Source: Takakia lepidozioides (lineage: Eukaryota; Streptophyta; Takakiopsida; Takakiales; Takakiaceae). From it: DNA of 64,000 nt. Positions 19,982-39,183 of the stretch are shown here, one piece after another. Numbering within the stretch: position 1 is the first letter of the stretch; every line of letters begins with the position of its first letter. The notes beneath the pieces were generated by a model. The model made no database searches. It saw nothing but the letters and a program-made list of their open reading frames with translations, and had not been told where the DNA came from. The stretch is taken from contig CM060731.1 in assembly GCA_030704615.1 (NCBI GenBank), positions 39,062,001 through 39,126,000 on the forward strand, in the 5' to 3' direction. The position numbers and the translations under genes were made by a program.

Positions 19982-21700
19982 TTGGCAGTGAGAGAAACTT
20001 AAGGACTGGAGTGTCTGATCCACAATCTATAGGCATGAGTGCTTGTTAAAACCGAAAGTTTGAGTATTCGTAGTTGGCAAAGCCACATACAAATCATTGT
20101 GTCAATTTTGAGAAAAAAAACATTTTGTCAATTGACCTCCAATTGACTTTATCTTAATCAAGAGTTGTAGAACTTGAAGATGAAGGAATGAGGTTCAGTT
20201 CAAGACCACATTGATGAATTTCAAGCGTCTAGTGATCATTTGACCAACATTTGTCATCGTGTTCAACTGAAGATTTGACATTCATTTTTCTTGGAAGCTT
20301 GTCGCCTTCATATTAGACGTTGGTAATATCTCTTGGTACTCATATAATGATCTGATATCAAGGTGATAAACTTAAAGATCTTCATCTGAAACACACGATA
20401 ACTAATATTAGTCAAATGATCACTAATCATTTGAAGTTTATCAAAAGATGGTGTTGAGCTGAACTTCTTTCCTCCATCGTCATGTTGTACAACTATTGGT
20501 TAAGATAAAGTCAATTGACAACATGTAACTAAAATGTACGGATTATATAACCCTAAGAGTGGCATGTTATCATCAAGCATTAGAAAAAGAAGACTCTGGC
20601 TATGCCATCATGCGTAACTAAAAGCCCGCTTCACTTCGAAGTTATAGCCCTCTTTTAGGAACGAGCTCTATTATTAGTTGTGATGTTACATTCAATGATT
20701 AGTTGCTCTGAGTTTGGACCATGAAATAGATAACTTGGTTCTAACTCACGAAGAGAAAATGAAAGAAGAGATTGTCGAGAAACTCATAGAGGAGGTTACC
20801 ATTGAGAACCTCCAAATGTATCATTTGCTTATTTCATTCATAGTGATGAGCCTCAAAAAATTTCAAATGCATTGAAAAGTAAGAATTCTTCACACTAGAC
20901 AAAAGTCGGTAGCTCAGTATGATAGTGCACTTGGTTAGGGCATTGAGTGCCACCCGGATGATTCTGGGGTCAAATCTTGCTACTTGACGGGTGTGGTATA
21001 CTCTTCTCCCCATTCCTTTGGCGGTGTCCCACTTCTAGCCTCCATGGCACGGTGGCACGGTTACTGTGAAAGAGGTTATTTTCTCCTCTCACTATCAAGG
21101 GGCCTGATTTGTGAGCTGTTGCTCCCAGGTGTTTCTTAAAAATAAAAAATAAAAAAATCCCTACTTCAGTTGAATCTTCAAGATAATAAGACTTGGAGTA
21201 GTGTTAAACTTCAATTTGGACGTCAACCTGTTGGTTGCAAAATTAATGGATTTTCAAAGTTAAGCACAATGCCGATGATTACATAGCAAGACACAAAACA
21301 TGTGTAGTTGCAAAAGGTTTTCACATACTGAAGGTATTGATTACCATGAAATATTTTCCCTGTTGCACAAATAGAATAAAAAAAAGAGTCAATTCAAGTA
21401 TTTCTTGCATTTGTTGTTGTTGTTAAAAATCTTGAGATAGATCGGATGGATGCACGCACATTAGTTCTTAATGGAGATCTTATAGATGAAGTATATATAG
21501 ACCAGCCAAAGAGATTTGTTATAAAAGAGAAAGAGATGACCGTATTTGTATGTGGAATTACAAGATTAATGCATATTTGGCTGAAAAGTTTAAAAAGAAT
21601 TTTGCTTAATTTAAAGTGCATTAAATTGAAAAGAGGCATACCTATGTTCTATGTATCTTGGTTTCCCAGTGTGGTATCCTCTGCTGGTGTTAGTGATTAA
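19982..21700 (+). pseudogene. Decayed Ty1/copia internal region with RT fragment
   Basis: Broken frames on the plus strand give copia pol signatures. At about 21285-21370 the words IARHK, VVAKGF, and a degenerate GIDYHEIFSPVA-type segment can be read. At 21440-21540 the RT palm reads EIDRMDARTLVLNGDL then DEVYIDQPKRFV, the form of the copia motif around the first catalytic Asp. The second catalytic motif (YVDD) is absent. Many stops and frame changes show old decay. A SINE at 20908 interrupts the element. Confidence 0.75.
20908..21165 (+). mobile_element. tRNA-derived SINE, copy 1
   Basis: It starts with a box A-like GGTAGCTCAGTATGATAGTGC and has a box B-like GGGGTCAAATC about 65 bases on, as in tRNA-derived Pol III promoters. 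A body of about 150 bases follows, then an A-rich tail (AAAAATAAAAAATAAAAAAA, to 21165). The same sequence recurs at 21956-22147, so this is a dispersed repeat. This copy has a small internal duplication, GGCACGGTGGCACGGTT. Confidence 0.85.
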
Positions 21701-21955
21701 TGTCTGTCTCTAGGAACATCCCTTCGTCCCGGAAGACCGTCTTATGGCACTGTCAAGGTTAATTTTTCCTTGCTTAATTTGATTATCACCCTTGCCCGTT
21801 AAAAGCAAACAGAAAACCCCAGAAAAATGACAAGGAAAAAATAACCTTGCCAAGAGCTGGAGGTGAACAACGGATAAGATAAGAAAGACAAAGTTACTTC
21901 ACGGAGAACAACCGACAATGGAGACACTTGGAAAAGATACCAACAGTAGCTCAGT

Positions 21956-22147
21956 TGCATAGTGCACCGAGTGCCACCCAGATGATTCTGGGGTCAAATC
22001 CTGCTACTTGACGGGTGTGGTATACTCTTCTCCCCCTTCCCTTGGGCGGTGTCCCATTTCTCAGCCTCCATGGCACGGTTACTGTGAAAGAGGTTATTTT
22101 CTCCTCTCACTTTCAAGGGGCCTGATTTGTGAGCTGTCGCTCCCAAG
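21956..22147 (+). mobile_element. tRNA-derived SINE, copy 2, 3'-truncated at an HSP70 exon
   Basis: Close match to the copy at 20908, starting GTAGCTCAGTTGCATAGTGC and running to GAGCTGTCGCTCCCA. The last bases of the body and the A-rich tail are missing: the sequence passes straight into coding sequence of a chloroplast HSP70 (RGVPQIEV) at about 22148. This edge is therefore both the end of the SINE and the start of the inverted HSP70 block. Confidence 0.85.
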
Positions 22148-22958
22148 AGGAGTACCTCAAATCGAGGTCACATTTGACACTGATGCCAATGGGATTCTGT
22201 CAGTCACTGCTGTGGACAAAGGCTCTGGGAAGAAGCAGGACATCAAGATCACAGGCGCCTCAACTCTAAACAAAGATGATGTGAGTCCCATTGCCAGTTA
22301 GCTGCTTTTCCACTGAAAATTTTAGCCTTTTGACCAATGTTTCCATGATATTCTAAAGCAAAGCTGCTAAAAAGAATGAACTGTGGCATGATGTCTTATT
22401 TGCAGGTGGAGCGAATGGTGAGAGAAGCAGAGAGAAATGCAGCTGAAGACAAAAGCCGTAGAGAAGTCATTGACCTCAAGAACCAGGTAAAAGCTATTCT
22501 AAAAGTTTTTCCAACTGGAGTGACATTCACAGTCAGACTCAATCATGGGTCACATCTTGTCACGAAGTGGGCTACTACTGAACCTAAGTGACGATACTAT
22601 CTTGCTTCCTGTGCAGAGTGAGAGCATGGTATACCGAGCTGAGAAGCAGTTGAAGGAGCTGGGCGACAAAGTAGCTTCAGACCTGAGACACCGTGTAGAG
22701 GCAAAGGTGAATGAGCTTAAAAGCGCTGTGCAGACACAGGTTGCTGGAACCATCAAGAGAGCCCAAGATGCGTTACAGAGCGAGTCGGTGCAAATTGGGC
22801 AGGCGATTTATGGAAATGCTGGGCAGGGTGCAAGTCCAGCTGAACCAAACGCTGGGGCTGGAGGCCCTGGACCTTTCGCTGGAGCCCGCACCACTGGCGG
22901 TGGGCCTAAGGGCGATGATCCCGAGATCATTGATGCTGATTTCACAGATGCTCACTGA
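22148..22958 (+). pseudogene. Chloroplast HSP70, last three exons, in inverted orientation
   Basis: Plus-strand exons are about 22148-22280 ([20 protein letters not shown], ending KDD before GTGAGT), 22406-22486 (VERMVREAERNAAEDKSRRE, 81 bp, phase 0) and 22617-22958 (QLKELGDKVASDLRHRVEAK to the C-terminal GDDPEIIDADFTDAH and stop). They encode the end of the substrate-binding domain and the lid. The DADFTD tail is that of the chloroplast stromal HSP70. The rest of the gene lies on the opposite strand at 23227-29218. The first exon here lacks the eight or so residues that normally precede RGVPQ (the IPPAP segment), and SINE sequence takes their place. The 3' untranslated region should follow to about 23.1 kb. 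Confidence 0.88.
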
Positions 22959-23226
22959 AGATTTCCGGAGAGTGGGCGATGGCAAAATTTTGGTGTAAAT
23001 AGTGGCAAGAGGTGATGAAGATTTTGATGTAGATACATGGGGTGCTGGCACAATGCCATCCAGCCTGGACAACACAGTAAATGTGGCAGGCCAGCAGGTA
23101 AGCCTTTGGGGAGCGTGATTAGAATCCATTATCTGACAGGTGAACTATCTCAGAGCACACCATTCAGCAACACATACACATGATTATGAAGCATTTCCAC
23201 ATCAATCAAGACAGTAGACAAAGCAC

Positions 23227-29218
<5,992 letters not shown>

Positions 29219-30849
29219 GGTAGTCCAGTACCTTCACAACACAATTGCAAGCAATTCCATCGCCTTAGTGACCAAATATGCGCCCGATTCTCCGCACAGA
29301 TTTGCGACCTTCATGTTTACACTGAACTCTATCTGAAACCTTCTATCTCTTTCCTTAGCATTATCGATCCCACACGCCCCAAATTTCGTATGCCGTGTGG
29401 TGAAAATCTGTTCCCAATTTCGTCCGTCTATCTTTCCAACCATGCACGCTTTGGCAGGGGAGGAATTATCAGCATTTCATCATCATTCCCTCTATAATAC
29501 AATGCTTGATTTCAGAGGAGACGATGCATGCACCCACACAATCATACACCAACTAGAAAAAACATGCAAGACGAAGACTCTTGACAGTGGAAGGACACAA
29601 AATTGGGCGCTCTCATTTTGTCCTTCAATCCCTCAGGACGTGTTGCTACTCTGGCCCTGTATCTGAGCGTGTTGACAGCTCGCAGGTACAATGCGCGGCC
29701 GAAAACATTGACGAAGATTATCTCCACAGAAGGTCCGCGTCAAATTTCGTCACGGCAAGCAAGCAGAAGGGAAGTACTCTCACCGCCAAACAACTGCTGA
29801 AGCAATCAATGTTAATTTCGACTTGTCAACGAGGCAGCAACAAAATTTGAAGAATTGGCTGTAAACCTGCAGTGTTGATGTAGTCTCTCTCAATTGACAA
29901 CTGTTCCAAGAAATCATCTGTGCCTCGTCAACGGTATAGCAAGCCCAATTGAAGAACTGTACGTGACGACTGATCTGTTTGCTACAGGTGGTGGATCTGG
30001 AAGAGAAGAAAGATTTAGAGGAGAGGTGAGAGCAATCCAGAAGAGCCTACCACTATTTGTTTGTTTACTGCAACCTAGCAACACTGCTTCTAGAATCTAA
30101 ACTAACTCTTGCGAAATCTTGCAAGTTTTCTGTATCATTTCCAACTTGGAGCGTGACATTGCGTGCGAAGGTTGCATGCTAATTAGCGCGATCTGCCTCT
30201 CGCTATCTTCCACATCAGAAGTGGGCTTCCACTTGGCGTACTCTTGGCACTGACAGGTTCAGTGCTGACTGGGTCTTGTGCGGGGTGTATGCAAGCCATG
30301 CACACATGGGCGAATTTCTAAATCACCAGAGTAACTAGGCTAGCACTAGGACCCACAACTTACATCTTCATCAGCTCTACAATGAAGACACACAGACCTT
30401 GGCACAGGCGAGTGGCCTGTGTGCAGAGAGGTTCTTGTGCACTTGGGAAGAGAAGGAAAGGGCCGGGGAACAACGAAGAGAACAAAACCTTCAAATGAAC
30501 AGGCAAGGCATTACATAATACACGGAAAACTCTGACAGTTCTAAAACGGCGATGGGCTCTCTTGCTTTGGCAAAACATACAAGGAAGGTGAGAATAAGGG
30601 GCATGACTCAGCACAACAGACCGTGTAATGTCCTTTGACCACATTTTCTCCATTGACTTCAACATGTTGCAAAGTCTCTCTCTACAAGAGAGCCAACGAA
30701 GAAGGCTGCAAGAGCAAATGTGGTGGATATGCAACAATAGCTTAGTTTAGCTTGCTTCTCTTTCCTCCCTTCTTTGTTCCCAGGTTTCGGGGTTTTTCTA
30801 TCCTATACCTCATGCTTCCTGTAAATCAGAGACGTGAAAGATATGGGTC
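29219..30849. other. Upstream region of the HSP70 pseudogene
   Basis: Probable former promoter and leader of the minus-strand HSP70 (just above 29218), then about 1.4 kb of unassigned DNA. Frames such as 29397-29666 and 30360-30737 show no recognisable family. I see no RNA gene or repeat that I can support. Confidence 0.4.
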
Positions 30850-32060
30850 ATGAGTGATGCAAGGGAAGCTAGACTCCACAAATATTCAACGAAAAGGGAA
30901 AGCTATTTAAAAGCCAATTATCTGTATCTTTGGCAGAAGGGAATAGATATAGGAGAATCATCCGGGCCTCTCACACCACCAAGACCAGAAAGTTCATCAC
31001 CTATACCTGAAGATTCTAATTTAGATATCACACCTATTTATTCCTTACAAGAGAGATTAAAAGATCAAAAGATATGGTGGAAGAAGAACATCAAGTACTT
31101 AGGGGGGAAGATTTGAAGGGAATCCCTGGATTAAAGATTTGACATAATTTTTTTATCAAAGTTGGCATGGTACACCCACAGCAGGAACACCAATTTCTGA
31201 TACACCAACTAACGACAGGGAGGAGGATGAAGAAGGGCCATCGGAGAGTTCAGTCACTTCAACACCACTTCAGTTGAGTTATATGAGTGAGGAAGAAGAA
31301 ATCCAAGATAAGAACTTGGAAGATGAAAACAAGGAGGAGAACTTGGAAGACGAAGGGTATGAAGACGTAGACCCAACAGTTGACGTTGAGACTACAACCA
31401 GGACATCTCAACCTGTTGGACCTGGACCAAGTGGAGCACTTGGATCACAGGCCAACATAGGTGTCGGCTCAAGGGGATCGGGCGGGCAGCTTGGATCTGG
31501 CTCTCGGGGTAAGGAGTGTGGGAAGTAGTTCAATTGGTGTTGGGTGTACTGCAAATACAGGGGGGGCAATAGCAGGAAGTGCTCAGGGGCAGCACTTGGT
31601 GAAAGTTCAACCACAACCATAGTAGGTCCTCAAGGGCCAACACCTACAGGAGGACCAGCACCTGCAGTAGGGCAAGGAGTAGGCCCACAGATGGCGGCAG
31701 TAGCCCTAACTCGAGCGAAACCACCTTTCCCAATCTATGGAGGGAAATGGAATCCAGATGTACATGTCAATCAGTTTGAGAAAATGTGCATAGTGAACAA
31801 TGAGAATGATGATGATTCAAAGTTAAGACTATTCCCTCGTTCACTTATCAAGAGAGCAAGTGAGTGGTATGCTCGATTTCCTGATGACCATTTCCAAACC
31901 TGGGATACCTTAGCACAACATTCCAGAACAGATTTGAGCTGTACAGGATTTCATCAACTGCAACATGTACGAGGACCAATGATCAAAGGTCTGGAGTTTA
32001 CAGTCTGTTGTAGCAAGAATGGAGTACTCGAAATTCCAGTAAGACAAGGACAATGAGATG
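30850..32060 (+). pseudogene. Ty3/gypsy gag fragment (second family)
   Basis: Plus-strand frames give an acidic Glu/Asp-rich head (31274-31528), a Gly/Ser-rich linker, and then a gag capsid segment: PPFPIYGGKWNPDVHVNQFE, DDDSKLRLFPRSLIKRASEW, DDHFQTWDTLAQ. This is the plant gypsy gag pattern of the Retrotrans_gag type. It is split by a TAG at 31526 and ends near 32060 without any pol sequence. No LTR was seen. It is unlike the methyltransferase element's gag. Confidence 0.7.
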
Positions 32061-32252
32061 AGGTCTACGATGTCAAAGATGTGTTGGATGCACAACCACA
32101 AAATAAGATCGCTAATCAAATGGAAGGCAATAAGAAAAAGCTAACTAAAATTGAATCAGTGGTAAATATTCTTCACTGTCAAAGTTTTTGTAAGATGCCT
32201 TCATTGAAGAATCTCAGGACGGACAACCAACTGTACATACTAGCCCCACTGT

Positions 32253-35200
32253 TCAGCTTTCTGAACTTGTATTCTCTTCCATTTTCAACTTCAGGTCCAG
32301 ACGCAGAAAGACAGGCCCATGAATGGTGAGGTTCCATCGTGGAAAGCTGAAGCCTCGTTCAATAAACCAGCCAGAGAAAAAATCAGTGAAAGGGATGCAT
32401 GTTCCAGCAACCTCAGCTGCTTTCAAGTCGAAGGAACCACTTGTTTTTGTGTCATAGTTTTGAGAGCAGTCTCTCTTCATTGCTATTGTATATTCCACGA
32501 ATCTGGAGCTAAAATTACAATCCACGAGTTTCCATACCGAGCCACAGCAAGGGGGTAGAACCAAGTTAATGAAGCACGTAAGTTGCTGGTTATAATTGGT
32601 TTTTACTTGCCCATGGCGAGCTTCCAGGTAGAACGCATATTTTTCCCCAAGGAAGAATGTGCGTGACTGGAAGCTCTGGCCCGTGCAGATGACCAACTCC
32701 AGAGGGAACTCAAAAAACACTTGGCAGCTGTCATCGTTTTGTTTTACTGTAAATGTCTTCGAGTTACCCCAGAAATTTTCTAAAATGGAATTGTTGCGGG
32801 GCCTGTACCGGCTGTGGTTTGTCTTCTTCCAAAGCATCTCCTGCTGGCGGGAGTGTGTGTAACTTTTAAATTTAAGCGCCTCCTGTATTAGGGCCTGGTT
32901 ATTTTCAAAAAAGGTGTCAGTACAGAGATTTCCACGGTCAACCAGTCTGCAAATCTTCATAGGGCCAGGATCTACAAAAAATTTGAACTCTGAGGAAGAC
33001 ATCATCTGGAGGACTTACCTCAAGCGATTTTTCTGCTAGTCGTGGTTGGTGGATCTCTTTCTAAGGCCAGTGTGATTAGCAAACGTATACTTCTTATACA
33101 CCTGTCCATCAGTATTCCTCTGCGAAATGTAACAGGAGTCCAGGTGGAAGGAATGCCTTTCTGGTATAGTGTCAATACCAACTGTTGCTTTCCAATCCAT
33201 TGCAGCCTGGATGCAAGTGCTTCGACAGTCTACTGTACTCCATACCCTGTTTGGCGAGCTTTGGCGGGATAGTAAGCTACAGGACATGGTTATGAAAGTA
33301 AGGCATGCCAACATTCGCAAAAGTGTGCACCACATCAACAAGTACATCTTCTCTTTCTCTGTTGCTCTCTTTCATAGCAACTGCAGGTGTGGTCCGACAA
33401 CCTGGAAACAAGCCCTACCTGGCAGGCCTCACTCTGCATCTGCGGATGCTTCGACACCACGTCGTCGAGAAACTCGCCGACAATCCAAGGGTACCGCACC
33501 ACCTCAGCAATCTCTTCAGCTGCCTGTTGTCTCTCCTTGGGATCCTGATGGTTGCCATCCAGCCACTCGATGAAAATTTTAAATACATCTTCCTCATCTG
33601 AGACCACTAGCGTGTCACTGTCAAGTACCACCTTCACGCCCTCAATAGAGAGGGAAAGGAAATCTTCCTTTTTCAGTGAAATGTCCTGGAACCATATGCA
33701 ACAAAGTCATGAATCGCTCCATAGATTTCAGAGTTCGTGAGCTGAAGCAAATCATCTCCCGCAAACTCTCCATTGTTTTTCCTCTACACCCACCCGCCAG
33801 ACTTCTTACCTTTCAAACCTAGCTCCTTTGGAAGTTTGCAACTCATATTTCTAGTTTGATAACCTGGTGCCTAACTAAACCTACGATGAGTAATTCTGGT
33901 AAGCAAACATACTGGGGCGTTGCAAAACCTTGACCCTCACATGGTTTCATAACTGTGCAGCCAGACTGATGTACACTCTTTTGGTCACCACCGACACTTG
34001 TATTGTTTGAATTAGTCATGCTCTGGGAATAGCAGTACAATTCCACAAACAGCAAAATCTGCATCATCCACCTGAGCAAATGTGTGCGTGCACCATTGGT
34101 CTATGCATGGTGACCATGTAAATCCATAAATCACAGAGGAGGCCCATTAGCTTGTCGACACCCCTTTCTCCCTGCCCCACACCTGGGTATTTTACAGGAC
34201 TTCAGTGGTTTTCTAACAAGACAGGAGCCTAGACATTAACTAATGTCTGCTGGGAGCATGCCTGAAACTGTTGAGCGAGGTAAGTACGGCAATGCTCCAC
34301 AACTGGTTGCACCGCACGGTCTGCCTTCAGGGATTCTGGGAGTCCCAAAACGAGCAGACAGTCATTCAACGTACTTGGAAACCGCTTCAACACTTTGGCC
34401 AGGGGCTCCATACATGAGGATATGGCAAAACGGTCTGCCAAACACAAGAGTGTGACTGTGCCCTCTGCATCAACTGGTTCAGCCAATCGCCCGGTGTACA
34501 TGTAGCGAATAAGCTCCTGGAGTCCCGCTTTCTCTGCAGGATGGACAATCGAATAGTAAACATATGGTTTGATTGATTCCTACATACCTACAAGAGTGGC
34601 TTCAGCCTGCAGGGAAAGAGAGGGAAGACTAAGTGCCTTACAGTGGAGAGAGGCAGAACCAACTACAGAAGAGAGTATAGTGTCCAGCCCGTACTAACCT
34701 ATGATTTTATCTGGCTAGGGTGTAGAACTCAGCATGACACTGGCATGTTGTCCCAGGACAGTTGTTGGTAACATGGATGGCATTGACATCATGGCACTAG
34801 AAAGCACAATGCTAAACCCAACACTGCTGTTTACCCCTTTACCTTAACACATTGAGACACATGGCAGGGATTGTACTGTCAAATACCATAGACGATAAAG
34901 GCGAGAATGTAGCCGTCTAGGTAGGTTAAAGAAGAAGACAAATGAAAACTTTACTATGTCCACAGGAGGGCCAGAGGGAGACCGAGCAGAGCATAAATCA
35001 GGTCTTAAGAGGTCTCAAGACTCGACCTTCCTCAGTGACTTGCACAGTGGCAACCCCAGAATTTGATTCACTCATGCCATTAGAGAAAAGTCTCATGAAG
35101 TAATCGGAGTGGGCAGCAAGTATGACCGAGCTCACATGGATCTTCTCAGTCTCTATTGCTGCTGTCTGATTGTCCCCATGCTCTCGTTTCCTACCTGCCA

Positions 35201-36049
35201 GTGCCTGCATCAACCTCAAATTACTGTAAAAGTCTACTTGCGGTCAAGGTTGTAAATCATATCATCCTAGAAGTAGAGACTCAGAGGATGGGTCTGACAG
35301 AAACATAGTTTATCCACCACATTGTGCGAAATATATCTGCAACAAGTCATGCAACAACTAGTAGCACTGTCACAGGCCACAGCAAAAATCACAGAGACAT
35401 TCCCACTACCTCAAGCAGCAAGACCTTGCTCCCCTTTTATAACAAGGTAATTATGAAGGAGAATCCCAATGTCTGTTATGTACTTTAAAGAGGCGGATCC
35501 CATGATGTCTGGGTACTTCAAACTTTCAGTAAGATGCCAATGCAAGGGTGGATGCTATTTCTTCAAGGGAATGCAATCTCCTTACTATCATCCTTGAGCA
35601 AATGGTAGAGGAGAACGTTTGTCAAACCTCCAGACAGCTGATTATTGTTCCATGCCTTGCAGCAGTGAGACAATTTGATGAGACATTCTGATGTTATATT
35701 AGTGACCAAAGGGTGCTCTATACTCTCTGGAGATTCTCTTCTCCCCAATTGCTGATACAGGAATGTTCCTTATCATCCAAATCAGGTGATTCTAATTGGC
35801 TCCAAATTGTAAGTACACTGTTTTCTTAAGTCTCAAGGGTCAAACGTGCAGAAAGCTGGGCCATAGGCAGGGAGAGGGAGAGATAAAAAGGTAATGCCGC
35901 AGGCATATTGTATTCACAATGCTATGGGCCACAAAACACAGGGGAGACAGTACCTGTAAGGAGTGGTCTTCGGAAGCAGAGGTTACTTCCAAGTGAAGAA
36001 TGCGGTCGGAGAAGAGAGGATTATCCAAGGCAAACTCAAAATTGACCAT
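32253..36049 (-). CDS. BTB/POZ-BACK protein, POB1/LRB-like (five exons)
   Basis: BTB-BACK proteins of this type act as substrate adaptors of CUL3 ubiquitin ligases, in plants often in light and hormone signalling. Exons: 36049-35954 (MVNFEFALDNPLFSDRILHL), 35204-35027 (BTB first half, KIHVSSVILAAHSDYFMRLF), 34533-34262 (MYTGRL, LADRFAISSCMEPLAKVL, start of BACK), 33685-33419 (BACK, VVLDSDTLVVSDEEDVFKIF) and 32894-32253 (C-terminal MATH-like region, WKLVDCNFSSRFVEYTIAMK, to the stop). Phases match at every join (0, 1, 0, 0) and the sum is 485 codons with stop, so 484 aa. The exon 2 start is chosen by phase; nearby acceptors are possible. The exon 3 donor is GC (CAG then GCATGC), which is unusual. 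No frameshift or stop was found, so I take it as functional. Confidence 0.85.
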
Positions 36050-39000
36050 GATTCCCTTGACCCTTGGCTACCCCCCCCTCCTCACGCTGCAACGTTCGAA
36101 ACGAGGGGCAGCCAATACCTTGCTTCTTTCCCTAGTCCAAACGGGCCATGTCCTAAGCTACCCTGCGCTCCTTCGCCTCTGTTTCGGACAACGCTGTCAT
36201 CTCCATGACGATCACAAGAGAGACCATAAAGATCACACGCGCTTCTGCTATGTGATTAAGAATCTGTGACACTGACGTCGTAAACACACTCAGAAACACC
36301 ACCTGTGTCCCTAATCCACATGATAGCTTCAAACTGCCCCCACCCCAACGCCCGCTTGCTCAAAACTCAAGTAAAACTTACTGGTACTTCTCTCTTCCCT
36401 GAAACTGCCACTTTGCAATTACAGTGTGTCACTGCGTCTGCACAAAATGCTGCAACATCATCAAACCCAATTCAGTAAACGGCAAGGAAGCATTGTCAGC
36501 GGGAGAGATAGGGGGAACAAAGGAGGAGGGAGGTCCACAACAGCACTACAAGCGCGCACCAGTCCTATCCCACATTCAAAATGCTGTAATGGAAGGAGGA
36601 GGGAACTTGGTGACACGGACCCCTCCCTGCTCCCATAGACATGATATATGCAGGAAGGAGGCTGCAGATCATGATGGCTTCTCTCCTTTTCTTATCTGTT
36701 TTCTGTTTTTCTTCGAAGTCTTGAGAGTGATCATCGTACACCTCACTCTCATAGTTATGAATTGTCAAGTCTCTCCTCAATTCTGATGTATAAACCCCTA
36801 AACATCATCATTGAAGATGTCAAGATCCGAAAAGGCGCTCGAGATGTGCACAATACGAAAGGCATCAAAGAAGACCCAATAACCCTACGACCCATGAAAG
36901 ACAAACCATGGACTTACATTGAAAAGAGCCCTTAACATTTATCAAAGAACTCACCAAATTGGCGAGCGATCTCTTTTGGCACCATTTGAATGTGCACACT
37001 GAGATAGTTCCACGGAAGAGAAGAAGTGTAAAAACTGTTTTATTGCATTCAAATAAACAGTGAAAAACTAGCATTCCGGCTTGCAATGTCCATGTATCTG
37101 TTTTCCCCCAAACGAGTATTTGTTTCGGGTTGGAAGCCTACATGTAAGTATACAATGCAAGGAACTGCCAGGGAGTCGAAGGATAGGAGGGTGGCAGCAC
37201 AGTGCGGGATAACAAAGATGGACATAGATAGACGTGCAGTCTCGGGACCAGTGACTAGAGAGGGCTGCATCGTGATCGTCAATGACCTAATCTGAAAGGC
37301 TCAACCATCTTAGGCTGCAGCAAGGGCGGCAACCAAGCAGGGGGTTATGAACTTCAATCAATCCAATGCCACTCTTGCTTCTTTTGTGCATTTTTGTCGC
37401 ATTTGTAAGCATAATATGTTCGGACATCCATTCACAGAGTGTCGTTTTAGTTTTGGAATCTGCATCGGAATATGGGTGTGCAACTACACTGGAATCTCGG
37501 CCTTTTGCAAGATGACAAAACTATCTCGCGCCTATGTGTGAGGACAAGGGAAGCCTGTTACGCTTTGTTGGTTTTTGCATTTGCCTTTGCAGACATGAAG
37601 AGAACAACTCTCTGGCAACGCTCATCACTAGTGTTTTCATTCCAGTTTGCAAATCTAACGTTTCAAAGCTAGTTCTCCCAATCCGAACTATGATTCCCAG
37701 GAACCCAACAACAGGCAGATATGTGTAAAATGGGCAAAACAATGCCGGTTGCACCTGCCGCTTAAACTAACACTCCTGCAATGGTTGACCCATGTCAATC
37801 CTCACACAGAATACTCAGATGTCATACACTTCTGGCAGAATATCGAACATACATGCAAGATACTAAACTCGCTCATTCATCCAAAAGCTTTTACTTAGCA
37901 AAAGCTCGGCTTCAGACTTGCATGATGAATCAGATTGCCAGGTACGCTCTCCATCTGCTTAGGTGAACTCTCCTCCTTGGCTGTACTCTTTTGTTGGTTT
38001 TCTTCTCTTCACTCTATATACGGACGATTTTCTCATTCACTATGTAGTACTCTTTCCTTGCAGGGACGACTCATTTAGGACACTTTGCTTACCTGGCTCC
38101 CCCAATAATCTGTCAAGCACTTGACAGCCCAAACAGTGCAGGCACCCTTACCAGCTGAAAACAACGTACACCGTTTATTGGCTAGAGCTACTTCCTGGGT
38201 GTGGGATTGGGGCATTCTCATCTCACCCCCCTCTGATATCATCCTTTGAAATTAAACCCAGTGATAGTAACTACTGATCTGGAGCCCTTGAGCTACTCTG
38301 GGAAGGCATGCATTCAAACATGGGGTTTACCCCTATATTAGCTTCCTGATACACAATGAAACAGCTGATGAAAGGAGCTAGGAGTTTAGTACGAGGAGGT
38401 TGGAAAAAATTGCAGCATCCAGCTTTATGCACCCCACATCCCAGCATGCTTTCATGAAAGTTCTTCGCTCCCTACTGTCCTGGCTCTCACAATCATATTT
38501 TTCCACCTCCGTTAATTGAAGCAGGAAGGGTGCCGTAACATATGTTCTTCTGTGTCCCTAATTGGTGAGCTAATGGTATGTATCATAGTCATCTGCCAGT
38601 ACTGATCAGAGGAAACCATGGGGAAAGCCCTGCAGTAGCCCCACTTCACTAATCTCAAGCAATAGCCTTTGGAGATCGCGATACAACAGATTAGGAAAGC
38701 ACATGTCCCTGACTTACAGGTCTATCCTAGCATACCAGGACACAAGTCACCTATTCAGGAATCAATATGTATGTATGCAAGCACCTCATCACTTTCAACC
38801 TGATCACAACACCATGTGAGGCTCAATTCAGGTACATCCAAAGTAAATTGCGATTGATAGAATGTCTCCTGCAAGTATCCTGGGAGTATAGAACATAATG
38901 GGTGGACTCATCTGATCATAGCCACACACACTTTCCAGGCACAGCTTAGCAAATGTCTAATCTGTAGATATGGGCTCAAGAAACTGAGAATGCTGTGTCA

Positions 39001-39183
39001 AGAGCCTGTCCACATTCCCAGTGAAGGTGAAGAACCATGGCAATCATGGCTCACTTGTTTAGGTTTAACAAACAAAGCCCCAACTCAATAGCTTCCCAAA
39101 AAGAAAATAAATGACAGTGCAAAGTTTTGTTAGTGTTGTTTGGGATTGCAAACACACTTCAAAGAACTACCCCGTCTTCATCT
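36050..39183. other. Intergenic region between BTB and PP2C genes
   Basis: The part just above 36049 is the likely promoter and leader of the BTB gene. The part just below 39184 is the 3' flank of the PP2C gene. In between I find no gene, RNA or mobile element that I can support. Short frames such as 36424-36786, 37049-37282 and 37347-37541 show no family signature. Confidence 0.4.

Noticed and set aside
35563-35748. A short minus-strand frame in BTB intron 1
   Set aside because: Protein-like in part, but adding it breaks the phase-consistent model, and I recognise no family.
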